A stretch of DNA of 64,000 nucleotides from Chryseobacterium elymi (GTDB lineage Bacteria; Bacteroidota; Bacteroidia; Flavobacteriales; Weeksellaceae): positions 124,001-188,000 of the forward strand of contig NZ_QNUH01000009.1 of assembly GCF_003385495.1 (NCBI RefSeq). The letters run 5' to 3'. The notes beneath the pieces are model-generated. The model made no database searches, had not been told where the DNA came from, and worked only from the letters and a program-made list of their open reading frames with translations. Below, piece by piece: positions 63,180 to 64,000 of the stretch (position 1 is its first letter; the number at the start of each line of letters is the position of its first letter). Both the position numbers and the translations under genes were made by a program.

Positions 63180-64000
63180 ATGAGCAGCGAACAGAAAACG
63201 GAGTCCAATGATGGGGCTCTAGTCAGAGGATTAACCAACAGACATATTCAATTAATTGCCCTCGGAGGTGCCATAGGAACGGGACTGTTTCTGGGGATCG
63301 GTCCGGCTGCAGTTTTAGCGGGCCCGTCCGTTATTCTGGGATATGCATTAGCAGGAATTATTGCATTCTTTATTATGCGTCAGCTTGGTGAAATGGTGGT
63401 TCAGGAACCTGTTTCGGGAAGTTTCAGTCATTTTGCCTATAAATATTGGGGGAATTTTCCGGGTTTTGCTTCCGGCTGGAATTATTGGATCCTTTATATT
63501 CTCGTGAGTATGGCTGAACTGACAGCAATCGGGCATTACATTCACTTTTGGTGGCCCGAAATTCCACTCTGGGTTTCCAGTTTATTCTTTTTTATCATGA
63601 TTACGGCCTTAAATCTGGCGTCTGTAAAAGTATATGGAGAAACGGAATTCTGGTTTTCCATCATTAAGGTGGTAGCGATCATCGGGATGATTGTTTTCGG
63701 TATTTATTTATTGTTGAGTGGTACCGGAGGCGATAAAGCGAGCATTTCAAATCTGTGGAATGACGGTGGATTTTTTCCCAAAGGTTTCTTTAATAAAGGG
63801 GAAGGCGGGTTTTCAGGACTGTTTGCAGCTATGGCAATGATCATGTTTTCTTTTGGTGGGCTGGAACTCATTGGGATTACGGCTGCCGAAGCTAAAAATC
63901 CGGAAAAGACAATTCCTAAAGCAACCAATCAAGTTATTTACAGGATTTTAATTTTCTACGTGGGTGCTTTGGTTATTTTATTTGCTTTGAGCCCGTGGAG
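63180..64000 (+). CDS. Amino acid permease (APC superfamily), truncated by window end
   Basis: The 5' part of a permease, 273 codons, running off the right edge. Family landmarks: GLTNRHIQLIALGGAIGTGLFLGIG (helix 1, with the unwound AIGTG site), AFFIMRQLGEMVVQEPVSGSF, and FSFGGLELIGITAAEAKNPEKTIPKA around helices 6-7. These fit the AAT group of APC amino-acid:H+ symporters. The substrate is not evident. Starts at ATG 63180. Confidence 0.92.
   Translation, partial: MSSEQKTESNDGALVRGLTNRHIQLIALGGAIGTGLFLGIGPAAVLAGPSVILGYALAGIIAFFIMRQLGEMVVQEPVSGSFSHFAYKYWGNFPGFASGWNYWILYILVSMAELTAIGHYIHFWWPEIPLWVSSLFFFIMITALNLASVKVYGETEFWFSIIKVVAIIGMIVFGIYLLLSGTGGDKASISNLWNDGGFFPKGFFNKGEGGFSGLFAAMAMIMFSFGGLELIGITAAEAKNPEKTIPKATNQVIYRILIFYVGALVILFALSPW

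Overview
The window looks like chromosomal DNA of a low-GC Bacteroidota bacterium of the Flavobacteriales, most likely Chryseobacterium or a close relative (Weeksellaceae). The evidence is a SusC/SusD pair, a lipid-anchored TamL beside TamB, a fused CcoN-CcoO cbb3 oxidase, a predicted type IX secretion cargo protease, a GG-leader cysteine peptide, and promoters with the Bacteroidota -7 box TAnnTTTG. Genus-level placement is inference from protein flavour; no rRNA or tRNA gene is present.

Layout. 1-13 kb: truA, a membrane protein, an ABC exporter, a secreted M43-type metalloprotease, a methyltransferase, a tightly coupled hydrolase / ECF sigma factor / membrane protein operon, an MHS-type transporter and two outer-membrane proteins. 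13-20 kb: ribB under an FMN riboswitch, then a run of small leftward housekeeping or hypothetical genes (DUF2200, alpha/beta hydrolase, DHFR-like reductase, TPR protein, DinB, DUF2461 and unknowns). 20.3-29 kb: an accessory region. It starts with a candidate rod-shaped small RNA and an XRE regulator flanked by repeated TTGTAG/CTACAA sites. A HEPN-like protein and a P-loop ATPase with a zinc ribbon follow. After that comes an array in which the 3' end of groEL plus its terminator recurs six times as degenerate fragments, most of them separated by a leftward cargo gene (alpha/beta hydrolase, secreted proteins, a gene split by an in-frame stop). 29-31.5 kb: the intact groEL and groES, with a four-helix-bundle (23S rRNA IVS-type) gene inserted between them, then a 44-aa GG-leader peptide gene.

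32-43.5 kb is core genome: M1 peptidase / HupE-UreJ / DUF6702 cluster, ACP phosphodiesterase, radA, a YceI protein, pyrG, yidC and rnhB. 44-48.6 kb is a SusC/SusD transport pair with no visible glycan enzymes. 48.7-59 kb holds argS and a tamB-tamL-yihY operon for outer-membrane biogenesis. 59.4-62.6 kb holds ccoP and ccoNO, the structural subunits of a cbb3 oxidase with no ccoQ or maturation genes adjacent. The window ends with an XRE regulator and the 5' part of an amino-acid permease.

The most notable feature is the groEL 3'-end array at 23.7-29.0 kb. Full-length groEL is intact. Most of the cargo modules sit upstream of a truncated groEL 3' fragment and terminator, several have their own -7 box, and one two-part junction (terminator, palindrome, truncated groEL end) is itself duplicated. 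This fits repeated insertion at, or recombination through, the groEL 3' end. No integrase or transposase is visible to explain it.
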